Source: Microvirga sp052114605
GTDB taxonomy: Bacteria > Pseudomonadota > Alphaproteobacteria > Rhizobiales > Beijerinckiaceae
Length of the DNA stretch: 64,000 bases
Direction of reading: 5' to 3'
NCBI RefSeq assembly: GCF_052114605.1
Contig: NZ_JBFRFB010000002.1
Coordinates: 442,536 to 506,535 of the forward strand
Every line of letters starts with the position of its first letter. Positions within the stretch are counted from its first letter, which is position 1. The notes under the pieces were generated by a model that had not been told where the DNA came from, did no database searches, and saw nothing but the letters and a program-made list of their open reading frames with translations. Below are positions 43,199 to 52,908 of the stretch, one piece after another. A program made the position numbers and the translations under genes.

Positions 43199-44140
43199 TC
43201 AGGAGCGAGGGCGGCCGCGCTTTCTTAAGTTCCGCCGGGCCAGCGCGGCCAAGAATTGAATGCGCAATCTAAAAAGGAGATGTGAGAGCCGGTTGCCTTT
43301 CGGCGGGATTGCTCCCGCCTCGGCAAAGCGCACCAGGTCTCGTCTGAATTCCTGCCATTGTCCTCTGCTCTTTAAGAATTGAACCCCTTCCTGCTTTTCA
43401 TGATGTTCGGCCCATTTGTGGAGGTGGGTATCATCGACATGGGACACCAAATGTCCGTTCGGATTCCTCAGCAGGTCAGCTATCGGGAGAATGTCGTCAG
43501 GAGATGATTTATTCTCATGCTCCCGGCGCAAATGCCAAGCCAGCATATCCGCCGCTTGAAGCGGCGGAAGCAGTTTGTCGTTCTCGAAGCTAGGAACGCC
43601 GCTGATTAGATTCCGGGCTCTGCGGGGGATGTTTCGCTTCATCTGGTGGAATAAGAGCGCCATGTCTGCGCTCACGCCGTCTTGTTCGTCAAAGATATAT
43701 TCGATTCGAGTCCTAGCTTTGATCTCTGCGACGTAGCGCGCAACGCCGGATATCACGCTGAAGCAGCAGATGAAGTGCGGGCTTCCCAGACCGCGAGGGG
43801 AAACCGGGGTAAGAACGCGAAAGTGCTCGCCGCGATTGATCGTAAACTGGAAAGACAGGGGCTCGAAATGATTAATGACGCGCGCCAAACCTTTCAGCTT
43901 CTGATCGCGTGCCTCCTTCGTCCATCCTTTGAACTCACCGCGCAGGTTGTTCGCTTCCACCATTCGTAAGTACGCGATCGAAGGCAGCGCCTGTAGCTCC
44001 TCCCGCCATGCCTCGGAAAAGAGCTGCCATCTATCGGTTCGGTTGAGATAGCCGGCCATGAACAGCCGCTTGTCTCCCTTGTCACTGGCTGAGTCGTCAC
44101 AGAACGCCTGAAGGAGGATAGGGCTTCGTCTTCCCCACAT
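43199..44140 (-). CDS. DUF3800 protein, partner of NACHT-like gene
   Basis: 313 residues. DUF3800 features are an N-terminal AFCDDSASDKG (Asp15, Asp16), a central FDEQDG (Asp151) and LQAADMLAWHLRR (194-206). The family has a predicted RNase H-like fold with acidic residues in these places, and is common in defence islands and prophages. It starts 2 bp after the NACHT-like gene, so the two are an operon. A basic Arg-rich tail ends the protein. Nuclease activity is likely but unproven. Confidence 0.85.
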   Translation of the reverse strand: MWGRRSPILLQAFCDDSASDKGDKRLFMAGYLNRTDRWQLFSEAWREELQALPSIAYLRMVEANNLRGEFKGWTKEARDQKLKGLARVINHFEPLSFQFTINRGEHFRVLTPVSPRGLGSPHFICCFSVISGVARYVAEIKARTRIEYIFDEQDGVSADMALLFHQMKRNIPRRARNLISGVPSFENDKLLPPLQAADMLAWHLRREHENKSSPDDILPIADLLRNPNGHLVSHVDDTHLHKWAEHHEKQEGVQFLKSRGQWQEFRRDLVRFAEAGAIPPKGNRLSHLLFRLRIQFLAALARRNLRKRGRPRS

Positions 44141-44142
44141 AT

Positions 44143-47100
44143 CTACGCAGCTCTTTTTAAGAGGTCTATGCCGATGACCGTGATCTCATCTACGCCCGGA
44201 AATTCCTGCGCAATCTCTTCCCAACGATTCTGAAGCGCTGCAATCAGACCTTCAAAATCAACCCGGTTGGCTCCACCCGGAATATCCCAACCAGCCTTGC
44301 CCATGCGTACCAGAACGAAAACGCCGCGTGCCGACCTGTTGTCGCGCAGATAATCGCCGCAAAGCTGGTTCTCCAACCGCTCGAAAAGTTCGGGCCCAGT
44401 CCACTTGTCGGCCAGCTTCAACTCGGCCGGCACGGGTGCATCAAATCCCATCCCGTGGAACCTGATGTCAGGCTTCTTGGCATCTGCTAACTCCTCCTCT
44501 TGCGAGACGGAATAGCGAGCGGACGCCTTTTCACGAAGCTCACGCCCGATATATTTCCGCATATCCGTTTCAAGCGTCGCACCTGCTTTGAGTATTGCCG
44601 CGATGCTGCTGTCCCCGTTCTCAAGATCATCTTTCAAGTCGAGGAACCGCATCACCGCAAGCTCCGCCAGCTCTCGGTGATTGGCCGGCGTTCGTTCCAG
44701 CTTGTCATGGAAGTCTCGGACCTGTGCAGGCATCCACGGCGCGATGTCCGAGTCCTGCTCGGCCTTCACCTTTGCCAAGTGGGCGCACCATGGACGGGAT
44801 TCCACCTCCGGATGGGATTGCGATATTTCTTGCAGGGCCAGGAAGGCTTCCTTGCCGGGAATCTTGTTCAGCAGATCAAATAGCCCGTTCCTTGAGTCCT
44901 GCGCATTGTCGCGCAAGCCTGGTGAATAGACGCCCTTGCCGGCGCGATCGATGTCCTCGCTTCGCCGGATATGACCATGCATCAGCAGGTAGAGAGTCTT
45001 CAAATGTCGGGGTGTTTGATATCCGGTCCTGGTGCTGGACGCGCTTCTGCGGCCGCCCCATAGGTTTGTTACAAAGCTCATCGCGAATTCTGTTCGCGCC
45101 TCGCCCTGCGGCAATTCTTCAAAATAGGCTACAAGGTCGGGAATTGCGGCTTCAGGATCGACGCCTACCCATACGGCGTACCAGTGAGCCACATGCTGCG
45201 GGATTTGTACCGACCGGACTTTTTGCGGCGCGAGCGCGGCTATTTCCTCTTCGGACAGTGCCGATCCCTGCAAAATCTTGAGGAGCTTGCCCAACGTGGC
45301 TGCGTTCGCAGGCTCGGATTCCTTCAGCAGATTTGCGATGTGCGGGCCGAGGGTGGCCCAGCTCCATTCACCGGACCAGCTAACGTCACTGAGGACGTAA
45401 TGATCCTCCTTCTCAGGTGTTGCTTTCGAAAGCTCGAAGCGAATCTCCTGAAGAAGGAAATCTGTGACGGTGCTCGTATGCGCCTCGAAGAGCTTGGGAA
45501 ACCAGGTTGGGAAACCGTTCAATTCGAACGAGGCATATCGGCAGGCGAGTTCGATGTCTGCTTCGCTGAGGCTTTGCGCCCAATTTGGTGTCTCTTGCGC
45601 TTCGATTTCGAGTCCGGCCAAGCCCAGAATTACCGACATTGGTGTCGAGTTTTCTGGTGCGCCTTCCGAACGAATAGTCGGTCTCTCACGCCGCCAATAA
45701 GCAACAATTCCGTCACGGAACGCTTGCGCGATATCCTTGCCGAACTCGGCTTCTAAGTTTCTCCAGTTGCCATGGGTCCACCGGCCGGAGCGATCGCTAT
45801 CGCGGCGCATCCGGTCGTGAAGGTAGGTTAGGCCGTTGAAGACATAGCCAGGTTTGGTCAGACTTGGGTCGTGCAGTTTGTCGAGATTTTCGCTCAAATA
45901 CTTTTTTGAGTCTGCGAGATTCTTTTCCTCGTTTCGCTTTCTTTCTTCGGAGCGTCTCTTCCACTGCGCTTCCTGGCGTTTCCAGGTGCGGGCGTCTTTT
46001 CCTTGTGCCGGCGGATTGAGGAACTTGTCCAACTCATCCGACAACTCCGTGTTGCCGGAGACGAGTCGCTTGAGCTTTTCACGCCACAAACGCGGCCGGT
46101 CGTTCGTGATGTAGAGTCTAAAAGCCAACGACAGCGCGACAAGCTTGTCGTCTTGGAAGGGCTGAGTTGCAATTTGCTCGGAGACATAGTCGAAATCCTC
46201 CGCGCCAAAGCGCCAGAACGGCCCCATGACAAAAACTGGCCAGAAATCGGTAAGCCGTTCGTTGCGTTTTTCTCGCCGTTCTCTCGCAAGATTAATCCCA
46301 TACCAAAACAGAGCCCTATTCAGTTCCCGCCACTCTGGCACAAGGGTTGAGAACTTCGTTTTCGCATCGTTGAGTTCGATGTCGAGATAGTGACGTCCCA
46401 TTCCGAACTTATCGAGGACGGCCAGCACGGCGGCTTGCAGTGACACTGAATGGCGGGCCTCAATGAGACGCTCGGCCGCCTGGGATGCGGGCGTCATCAA
46501 CCAAGTAAATTTCTGCGATATCTCGCAAAAACGTCTCTCGATCACTGGGGGTGTGTTGAGCAATTGATCAAAGCCGATAAGCAACTCGGGCAGTTGATCG
46601 AGGCCGGCGGCCTGAACGAAGGTGCTCACAGCGTCAGAAAGGCGATCGACGCTGTATCGCTCTTTCTCTTCCGTTTTGCCCAAGGACTCAAGCAGCCACT
46701 TGATCGTGTCCGGTGTCGGAGCGGTTTCCTTCGTCAATTCGGCAAGCCAGTCGCGATCCAGTTCTGCCGCTTCTACGAGAAAACTGTTGCGGATGTCTTC
46801 TTGATCCTGCCCGGACCCAACTGCCCGAACTGCTCTAAACGCGGCAATGCGAGTGTACTGTGAAGTGGAAGGTGAAAGCGCGATCTGCTTTGCCTCGGGC
46901 AATGCACCGGAAAGCTGGCCCAGCCAGACCATTCGGAGAAGAAAAGCCTTCAGTTCTTCATCGGTCGCATACTTGGCTAGAAGGCTGCGCACATCCTCGG
47001 TCAGATCGGGATCAGAGAAGCGTTGTACAGCCGCATAGTCGGTCATCGAGCGGCCGGATGTTCCGCTCGCCAGTTGTTCGCAGACTTCGTGGAGAATGAG

Positions 47101-48471
47101 CCTTCGCGTCTCCAACGGTAGCTGGCTCGGATCGCCCCCTTCAAAAACCACCTCAGGGGCAACTTTTTGCAACCTCTCTCGGATCTTGGGATCGAGAATT
47201 GCCAGCCAGGGCAAGATTGGGCAGAGCGTGGGGACGATGATGTCCAGCCCGTACTGATTGGTGAAGAAGAGGGCTTCGATCTTTCGTCTCGAGGTTTCTC
47301 GGCCCAACAGCTCAGCGAACCATTCGGCCGCGAGATACTCGCGGACGGAGCGATGATGGAAGCGCACTGTTCCATAGATTGCTTCGTCGAATATCGGGCG
47401 GGACAGCAGCGTTGAGCGTTCTCTGTCGTCCCAATCAGGAAGCACGTCGTGGAGAGCGATGCCTTTCGAATTTTCGGCCCCATCCGGAACTCGAATAGCC
47501 GAGTCTTGCGCCAAGGTGGTCGCTGCGGCTATCAGTCTTGCTCCTTGCAGAGCCTTTTGGGGAGCTAGCGGGTATACATCGACGCGCTCCTGATCTCTCT
47601 CCTGGAGACGCCGCGATATGCTGTTGCGCATGATTTCCAGGCGGCTTCCGATGCGGCCCTGATCAAGCCAGAATTCCGTCAGCTCCATCAAATCCTGTGG
47701 TCTTGAGGTGAAGGACCATGCATCGGCGCGCTCGATGGCCTCAATGAAGGCTTTGGTGTCATTAATGCCACGGGCATTCGCAAATGCCTCGATTTGAGCA
47801 CGAGACAGGTCGTCCAACGTGACGATCTTAAAGACGGGCTGGGACTTTTCTGCCGGTCTATCCGAAGTCTCAACAGCGTCTTCGATCGTGTCGTCGATGT
47901 CGGAAGCCGCGTCTTCCTTCGCCGTCGTCGTGGCAGGTGTGAAAGGCAGGTGAGTGACGCAAAGCGCAAGATCCGTCTTGGGGCGCCACGCATTGGTGCG
48001 CCCGGTGACAACTATGTGCGAGCGATCCTTCGCCGTTGCGATCCGCCTTCCCAGCTTCTTAATTGCGAGCGCGAAGTCTCCCGGATTGCGTAAGCGCGCC
48101 TCATCGACGGAGTCCAGCAGAAGCCAGCCCTCATCATTCGATGCCAGCCACGTCTCGAATTCTTCGAAAGTACCGACCTCGAATCCGTCCTCGAAATCAT
48201 TGGGTACGTGTTCGAGACGGATAAAAAACGCAAACTTGCCTTGGGCACGTAGATCAATGGCGATATTCCGAATTTCAGCAGTTTTACCTGAACCGGCTTC
48301 CGACAGGATAATGACGCGGTACCGCTCAACCAAGTCCGACCAAGAAAGCCGATCACCGACACGAAACGCGTGACTTAGGTCGAGCTCATCGTCCTCGTTG
48401 GCGTACTTGGATAGCTCGTGAAATGTGCGGTTCAGCTCTATAAACTGATATTCGGAGGCGCTTTCAGTCAT
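44143..48471 (-). CDS. NACHT/STAND-like ATPase with C-terminal PD-(D/E)xK nuclease
   Basis: 1442 residues. N-terminal NTPase: Walker A SEAGSGKT (57-64), Walker B LLLDSVDEA (117-125) and sensor-like VVTGRTN (154-160), as in NACHT proteins; VRFHHRSVREYLAAEW (about 370) is typical of the domain following NACHT. The long middle is helical and probably senses a target. At the C-terminus KPDIR (Asp1335) and AELK (Glu1350, Lys1352) make a PD-(D/E)xK active site. This architecture matches anti-phage STAND proteins (Avs/bNACHT type): target recognition, ATP-driven assembly, nuclease activation. The nuclease and defence role are inferred. There is only a weak ribosome binding site (GGAATAAG). Confidence 0.82.
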   Translation of the reverse strand: MTESASEYQFIELNRTFHELSKYANEDDELDLSHAFRVGDRLSWSDLVERYRVIILSEAGSGKTAEIRNIAIDLRAQGKFAFFIRLEHVPNDFEDGFEVGTFEEFETWLASNDEGWLLLDSVDEARLRNPGDFALAIKKLGRRIATAKDRSHIVVTGRTNAWRPKTDLALCVTHLPFTPATTTAKEDAASDIDDTIEDAVETSDRPAEKSQPVFKIVTLDDLSRAQIEAFANARGINDTKAFIEAIERADAWSFTSRPQDLMELTEFWLDQGRIGSRLEIMRNSISRRLQERDQERVDVYPLAPQKALQGARLIAAATTLAQDSAIRVPDGAENSKGIALHDVLPDWDDRERSTLLSRPIFDEAIYGTVRFHHRSVREYLAAEWFAELLGRETSRRKIEALFFTNQYGLDIIVPTLCPILPWLAILDPKIRERLQKVAPEVVFEGGDPSQLPLETRRLILHEVCEQLASGTSGRSMTDYAAVQRFSDPDLTEDVRSLLAKYATDEELKAFLLRMVWLGQLSGALPEAKQIALSPSTSQYTRIAAFRAVRAVGSGQDQEDIRNSFLVEAAELDRDWLAELTKETAPTPDTIKWLLESLGKTEEKERYSVDRLSDAVSTFVQAAGLDQLPELLIGFDQLLNTPPVIERRFCEISQKFTWLMTPASQAAERLIEARHSVSLQAAVLAVLDKFGMGRHYLDIELNDAKTKFSTLVPEWRELNRALFWYGINLARERREKRNERLTDFWPVFVMGPFWRFGAEDFDYVSEQIATQPFQDDKLVALSLAFRLYITNDRPRLWREKLKRLVSGNTELSDELDKFLNPPAQGKDARTWKRQEAQWKRRSEERKRNEEKNLADSKKYLSENLDKLHDPSLTKPGYVFNGLTYLHDRMRRDSDRSGRWTHGNWRNLEAEFGKDIAQAFRDGIVAYWRRERPTIRSEGAPENSTPMSVILGLAGLEIEAQETPNWAQSLSEADIELACRYASFELNGFPTWFPKLFEAHTSTVTDFLLQEIRFELSKATPEKEDHYVLSDVSWSGEWSWATLGPHIANLLKESEPANAATLGKLLKILQGSALSEEEIAALAPQKVRSVQIPQHVAHWYAVWVGVDPEAAIPDLVAYFEELPQGEARTEFAMSFVTNLWGGRRSASSTRTGYQTPRHLKTLYLLMHGHIRRSEDIDRAGKGVYSPGLRDNAQDSRNGLFDLLNKIPGKEAFLALQEISQSHPEVESRPWCAHLAKVKAEQDSDIAPWMPAQVRDFHDKLERTPANHRELAELAVMRFLDLKDDLENGDSSIAAILKAGATLETDMRKYIGRELREKASARYSVSQEEELADAKKPDIRFHGMGFDAPVPAELKLADKWTGPELFERLENQLCGDYLRDNRSARGVFVLVRMGKAGWDIPGGANRVDFEGLIAALQNRWEEIAQEFPGVDEITVIGIDLLKRAA

Positions 48472-48874
48472 CTTATTCCATTTGGGATGCGGGGTGACAT
48501 CTTACTATCATGCACAGAGGAACAAGAGAAGAACACCCCAACCGCACGATGCTTCTCATGCCGCTGAGCCGGCCTGTCAGCGGAATCCGACAGGTCGCCC
48601 CAAAATGTTCATAGGGAAGGTGGCGGCCCTCAACGTAGGCAATCGCCCTCGCGTACGTGCTGTCTCTCGCCAACGTCATGATGAGCGACAGGCCGTAAGG
48701 CCATCAGCTACACGCCCCTGAAGAGGCGTCGAAGCTTCACCTTTACGCTCGGAATGTCATATTTGCCTGATCAGAGTATGAAAGCTGTCAGTCCGCTGTC
48801 GGCCCCATTTCGGTCGTTCAATGCGACGCATTCCGATGGCCGCTCATGACAAAGCCGCCCTCAAGAAGGGCCCT
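48472..48874. other. Intergenic region, nothing recognised
   Basis: 403 bp between the NACHT-like gene start and a small membrane protein gene. It must hold the promoter of the NACHT operon. Short frames on both strands lack start signals. A small GCCCT/AGGGC hairpin at 48857-48871 could end the membrane protein gene. Confidence 0.5.
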
Positions 48875-49192
48875 TCACACAGCGCCCGTGATCGAACTTG
48901 ACCAAAGCGTGAAGATCAAGGGGGTCACCAAGCAAGTATATGCCGTGGCTACGGCAGGCTGAATCCTCTCGGGCAATGGTTTCGGCGCCTCACGCAGACC
49001 GGACCGTGCCGCAGCATAGAACGCTAGCACGAGAGCGGAACAGAGCGGCAGCATCACCATTGGCGTGCCGACGCCCAAAACGGCGAACGCGAAGAGGCCG
49101 AGCGTTGTGACACCGACAAATGAGATGAATTTCAGATGGCTCTTTCCGCATCGCATTCCCATCTGAATGATCTTCTTGATTCCAGATATCAT
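48875..49192 (-). CDS. Small membrane protein (105 aa)
   Basis: 105 residues with two or three hydrophobic helices (about 22-60 and 85-100) separated by a basic/Pro-rich loop. No family is recognised. GGAG lies 8 nt before the ATG, giving a good ribosome binding site. It sits alone between the NACHT operon and the module B recombinase and may be a small cargo gene. Confidence 0.5.
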   Translation of the reverse strand: MISGIKKIIQMGMRCGKSHLKFISFVGVTTLGLFAFAVLGVGTPMVMLPLCSALVLAFYAAARSGLREAPKPLPERIQPAVATAYTCLVTPLIFTLWSSSITGAV

Positions 49193-49272
49193 TGATCAAA
49201 CTCCATCTAACGAACAAAAAGCGACGCTATAAATATAACAATACCGAGACATAAAATCCTAGCTTCAGATAG

Positions 49273-50940
49273 CTAGTGAACTCCAACCCAGGCATCTTTC
49301 TCATCGCCCAAGAGTAAGTCATACAGGGTCATCTCCGGTGGCTGGACCCCGGCCAGGATCTGTGCGGTAAGAGGCCTCGGCAGGAAGGCCAGGGTGATCA
49401 CCCGCGCGATGTAGCGCTCGTCGCTGTCATAGGCCTGCGCGATCTCACGCATGGTGGCATAGCGGCGGTCCAGCAGGTCACGCCACCAGCGATGAGCTTG
49501 GCCCAGGGCCTTCAAAAGCGTCGGATCCGGTTCAGGGATCGAGGCGCTCTGCCCTTCCAGGATCAATTTTGTCTCCACCCCGCGACGACGCAACGCGATT
49601 GGTCGGGTGAGAACGAGTGTCGCCCCGGTCTGATCTGCTGCGCCTCTCAGCGCATCCGGCTTGAGCGTAAGCTCGGCCTTGCTTGGAGCAACAACAATCC
49701 GCTCGACAAGGGTCAGAAGCGTGTCGCGCTTCGTCGCCGGTTCCGGACCGTCGAGCCGGCTCACCATCTGCTCCGCACGTGCCGTCACAGCACGTTGTTC
49801 ATCCATCGTTGCATCGGCTGGAAGCAATGACCCATTGAGCCAGTCCCTATTTTGCAAGACCTCTAACAGAATGGAGAGAACAACGCCTTCGACCTCCGAC
49901 GCCGCCAGACGGAGTCCGAGATTTGTGCCTGCCGCCTCTCGTTGTCACCGGGGCCTCAGGCGGGAGGCGCTGATATAGTAGCGATAGCGCACCCCCTGCT
50001 TGACGGCATGGGTCGAGAGCAGGGCTTCACCGTTCTGGTCGAACAGAAGCTCAGAGAGAAGGTTCGGGCTTTTGGCACGGGCTCGTAGCCGCTGGCCTTG
50101 CAGATTAGCCACTAGTACGCCTTGCACCTGATCCCAGAGGGGCGGCGCGATGATGGCCGGGTGTTGGCCCTCATATACCTGCCTCTTGTGGCGGATACGC
50201 CCTGCGTAGAGCGGATTGTTCAGGATCCCGTAGAGATGTCCGCGAGCGAAGGCCTGCCCGCCCGAGGACCCGATCGTGCCGGTTCTAAGCTTCGTACGCA
50301 ACCCACGGCGATCGAGTTCGGCCTTCAAAGCATCGACCGAACGCAGGTCGAGGTAGAGATTATAGATGATCCGTATGGTCTCAGCTTCAGCCTCGTTGAT
50401 GACGAGCGTCCGGCCTGCCGCCTCATAACCGATCGGTACAAAGCCACCCATCCAGAGGCCCTTCCTCTTCGAAGCCGCGATCTTGTCCCGAATGCGCTCC
50501 CCCGTGACCTCGCGCTCGAATTGAGCAAAGGACAGGAGCACGTTGAGGGTCAGGCGTCCCATGCTGGTGGTGGTGTTGAAGGCCTGCGTCACAGAGACGA
50601 AGCTCGCGCCGCTCTTGTCGAAGACCTCGACGATCTTGGCAAAATCGGTGAGCGATCGTGTCAGGCGATCGACCTTGTAGACGACGACCACATCGATCTG
50701 CCCTGAGGCGATATCGGCCAGGAGTTTGCTGAGCCCGGGGCGCTCCATACTGCCACCGGAATAGCCGCCGTCATCGTAGCGGGCCGGCACGATCTGCCAG
50801 CCCTCGTGTTTCTGGCTCGTAGTGAAGGCTTCGCAAGCCTCTCGCTGAGCATCGAGCGAGTTGAAGTCCTGTTCGAGCCCCTCCTCACTTGATTTGCGCG
50901 TGTAGATCGCACAGCGCGTCCGGCGCTTCGGTTCAAACAT
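49273..50940 (-). pseudogene. Large serine recombinase, module B, with an in-frame stop
   Basis: 555 codons read in one frame, broken by a single TGA at 49945-49947. The N-terminal 331 residues contain AIYTRKS (Ser17), VVYKVDRLTRSL and FAQFEREVTGERIRDKI, and end at RYRYYISASRLRPR. The next 223 codons continue in the same frame (QREAAGTNLGLRLAASEVEG) through the family's C-terminal coiled-coil-like region. It overlaps the DUF2924 gene by 8 nt. The product is probably inactive unless the stop is read through. Otherwise highly similar to the intact module A protein. Confidence 0.85.
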
Positions 50941-51463
50941 GGTTGACCTCCGGGGCGTCGGCGTGACCTTTCTTCTTGCGATGCTGTGAGAACTTATCCT
51001 TCGTCTTAATGCCGCTTTTCTTCAGGCCGAAGAAGACCCAGCCATTCCAGCGAGTGCCCGTGATCCGATGCGCAATCTCGGACAGAGAACGATAACACAC
51101 TCCCTGCCAGACATAGCCTTCCTTCACCACGGCGACCTCATGCACCCGGCCCTGCCATTCCCGCACCAACCGCGTGCCTGACCTTAATTTACGATTAGGC
51201 TTGGGAGGAGGTGCTTGACCATTTGGGACGATCTGGGCAACCAGCTGATCGAGCTGCTTTCGTGCCGCCCGATCGAGTCCACCGAGGATTTTCTCCTCAG
51301 TGGCATGTATCACCGCCTTCCGTGCAAGCGCGAGCCGCATGAACTTCGGCAATGGGACACCTCTCAGCACGAGGAACTTCACCTTGAGCTCATCAAGCTC
51401 CATCGTGGCGATGCGCGCGCTTTCAAGAGCGAGCGCATCGCGGGTTTTGTCGGAGACGGCCAT
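50933..51463 (-). CDS. DUF2924 family protein, module B
   Basis: 176 residues. The C-terminal domain shows SGTRLVREWQGRVHEV, an aromatic GYVWQGVCYRSLSEIAHRITG and WNGWVFFGLKKSG, the DUF2924 signature. The end overlaps the recombinase start by 8 nt. The gene is 2 bp downstream of DUF3489, so the three are one operon. In module A this boundary is split by 10.1 kb of cargo. Accessory role for the recombinase is inferred. Confidence 0.9.
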   Translation of the reverse strand: MAVSDKTRDALALESARIATMELDELKVKFLVLRGVPLPKFMRLALARKAVIHATEEKILGGLDRAARKQLDQLVAQIVPNGQAPPPKPNRKLRSGTRLVREWQGRVHEVAVVKEGYVWQGVCYRSLSEIAHRITGTRWNGWVFFGLKKSGIKTKDKFSQHRKKKGHADAPEVNHV

Positions 51464-51465
51464 CC

Positions 51466-52059
51466 TTACGCCGCTACCACCTCAACCTGAGGGGCGCTGC
51501 CTACCGGATCACTTGCGATTCGATAGACCGTCTTTCCCTCTTGCGTTTGTGACCTACTCAGAACATGGCCCTGCTTGCGCAGACCGGTCAGAGCCGCACG
51601 TGTCGTATGCGGCAGCCACCCGGTGGCAGAGATGAGATCATCGAGGGTTGCGCCCTGATCACGCTGGAGCAGCGAGATGACAGTTGCCTTCTTCGAGCCT
51701 GCTCGCGGCGCCGTCTCGCCCAACGGCTGGGGTAGTTTATGATCGGCGGCCGGGATCGGGGTGATCGGGGCGCTCAGTGTTGCTTCAGTCTCGGTATCCG
51801 GATCGATCCCGATCGCTTGGAGGCCGGTTGCAGTAATCCTGAGCCCGATCCGGTTTTCCATCTCATCGCTACGCCAGGAGGGCTGATCAAGATCGACTGG
51901 TGTTTCCTCCGTCAACCCACAGTTCAGCAGCTTCTCAGCCGTGGTCTTGAGGGCGCTTCCTTTCAGGCGAGCGCCGAGATCAAGCAATCCGTCATCGCGC
52001 TGAGATGCTGCCGAGAGCAGCAGGATATGCGTATCGGTCAGTTTCAGCATCCGTGTCAT
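51466..52059 (-). CDS. DUF3489 family protein, module B
   Basis: 197 residues. The DUF3489 domain shows KKATVISLLQRDQGAT and TGWLPHTTRAALTGLRKQGH, a winged-helix pattern. The N-terminal half (TRMLKLTDTHILLLSAASQR) is also conserved with module A, roughly half identical overall. The middle is variable. It lies 2 bp before DUF2924 and 105 bp after the small protein gene. It probably binds DNA. Confidence 0.9.
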   Translation of the reverse strand: MTRMLKLTDTHILLLSAASQRDDGLLDLGARLKGSALKTTAEKLLNCGLTEETPVDLDQPSWRSDEMENRIGLRITATGLQAIGIDPDTETEATLSAPITPIPAADHKLPQPLGETAPRAGSKKATVISLLQRDQGATLDDLISATGWLPHTTRAALTGLRKQGHVLSRSQTQEGKTVYRIASDPVGSAPQVEVVAA

Positions 52060-52164
52060 GAGGCCATTCTTTCCCTAAAGGCGGCATCAGTGCCGCCACG
52101 GCCTCAAGCCCCGTGTATGGGGCACATCACCTCACCTGCTTGTTCCGGCTGATGAAGCGATGGA

Positions 52165-52410
52165 TCAGCTGCCGTCTTTGCCGGCGCCTTCCTGCTTCCA
52201 ACTCATGCGCTCCAGAAGCGTGACAGCTGAGAGTAGCGTCTGCGCCTCGCTGAGGTACACCTCTAGATCCAACTCCAGCGTCATGCGTACGGCTTCCGTC
52301 TCCGCTCCTCCCTCAGCGCAGGTGAGCGCTCCCCTCGCAACGGCCGCTGCCTTGTCAAGCCGATGTCTGGCAGCCCGTAAGCTCTCGGTGATGGTGAGTG
52401 TGCTGCCCAT
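52165..52410 (-). CDS. Small helical protein, module B
   Basis: 81 residues, counterpart of the protein at 12792-13025: LTITESLRAARHRLDKAAAVARGA, ETEAVRMTLELDLE and a C-terminal helix. No family is recognised. Conservation of sequence and of place in both modules supports a real gene. Function unknown. Confidence 0.7.
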   Translation of the reverse strand: MGSTLTITESLRAARHRLDKAAAVARGALTCAEGGAETEAVRMTLELDLEVYLSEAQTLLSAVTLLERMSWKQEGAGKDGS

Positions 52411-52435
52411 ATCTGTCTCCGCGTCGTTGACGGCC

Positions 52436-52526
52436 CCATGAATGCGTGCCGTGCGGACGAAGTCGAGCGGAATGAGAGCAAGAACAGTACGTTGTTCCGG
52501 CCTCTTTTGTCCTGTTGTGATCAGGG
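52436..52526 (-). promoter_or_regulatory. Conserved leader of recombinase operon, module B
   Basis: Aligns with 13054-13144 of module A almost without gaps. Here the minus-strand frame from the leader stays open into the small protein gene, so a longer N-terminus is possible in this copy, but the module A copy has a stop before the ATG. Confidence 0.45.
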
Positions 52527-52539
52527 ACCACTAAGGCGG

Positions 52540-52785
52540 TTATTTCCTCGGCGTCTTCATCAGCTCGTCGAGCACCGCGTGCGGATCAAAGCCGATGATC
52601 TCGGCCAATTCCAGCAGCTCCACGACATCGATGCGACGCTGCCCGTTTTCCATGTTCGTGATCAGCGGCTGGTACTTGCCCAATGCCTCCGCGACCTCAA
52701 CCTGCTTCAAACCGGAATCCAGCCTGTACTGGGCCAGGAGTTCGGCCAGACGCTGATGACGGCGGGAACGATGGTGCGAGGGCAT
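52540..52785 (-). CDS. Xre-family regulator, module B
   Basis: 81 residues with a Cro/CI helix-turn-helix (VAEALGKYQPLITNMENGQRR) and a VVELLELAEIIGFDP dimerisation-type tail. Same length as the module A copy and about three quarters identical by eye. It is divergent from the nuclease gene at 52909 and should bind the perfect palindrome at 52849-52863. Confidence 0.9.
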   Translation of the reverse strand: MPSHHRSRRHQRLAELLAQYRLDSGLKQVEVAEALGKYQPLITNMENGQRRIDVVELLELAEIIGFDPHAVLDELMKTPRK

Positions 52786-52836
52786 GGGCAGCCGGAACGA
52801 GGGAAACCGGCCTGCTGCCTATGCGCATGGTTTTCA

Positions 52837-52882
52837 TATACAAAAATTAAATATTCGATATTTGCATATTACACTGGACTGT
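52837..52882. promoter_or_regulatory. Conserved Xre operator/promoter region, module B
   Basis: 46-nt block aligned without gaps to 13450-13495. The core 52849-52863 is a perfect palindrome, AAATAT-TCG-ATATTT. It lies between the divergent xre and nuclease genes. Confidence 0.68.
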
Positions 52883-52908
52883 ATGCCTCGTCGAAGCGAC
52901 AAGAGCTC

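Noticed and set aside
49858..49950. Frameshift in the module B recombinase
   Set aside because: The two parts are in the same frame (1083 nt apart, a multiple of three) and the gap reads through except for one TGA, so it is a nonsense change.
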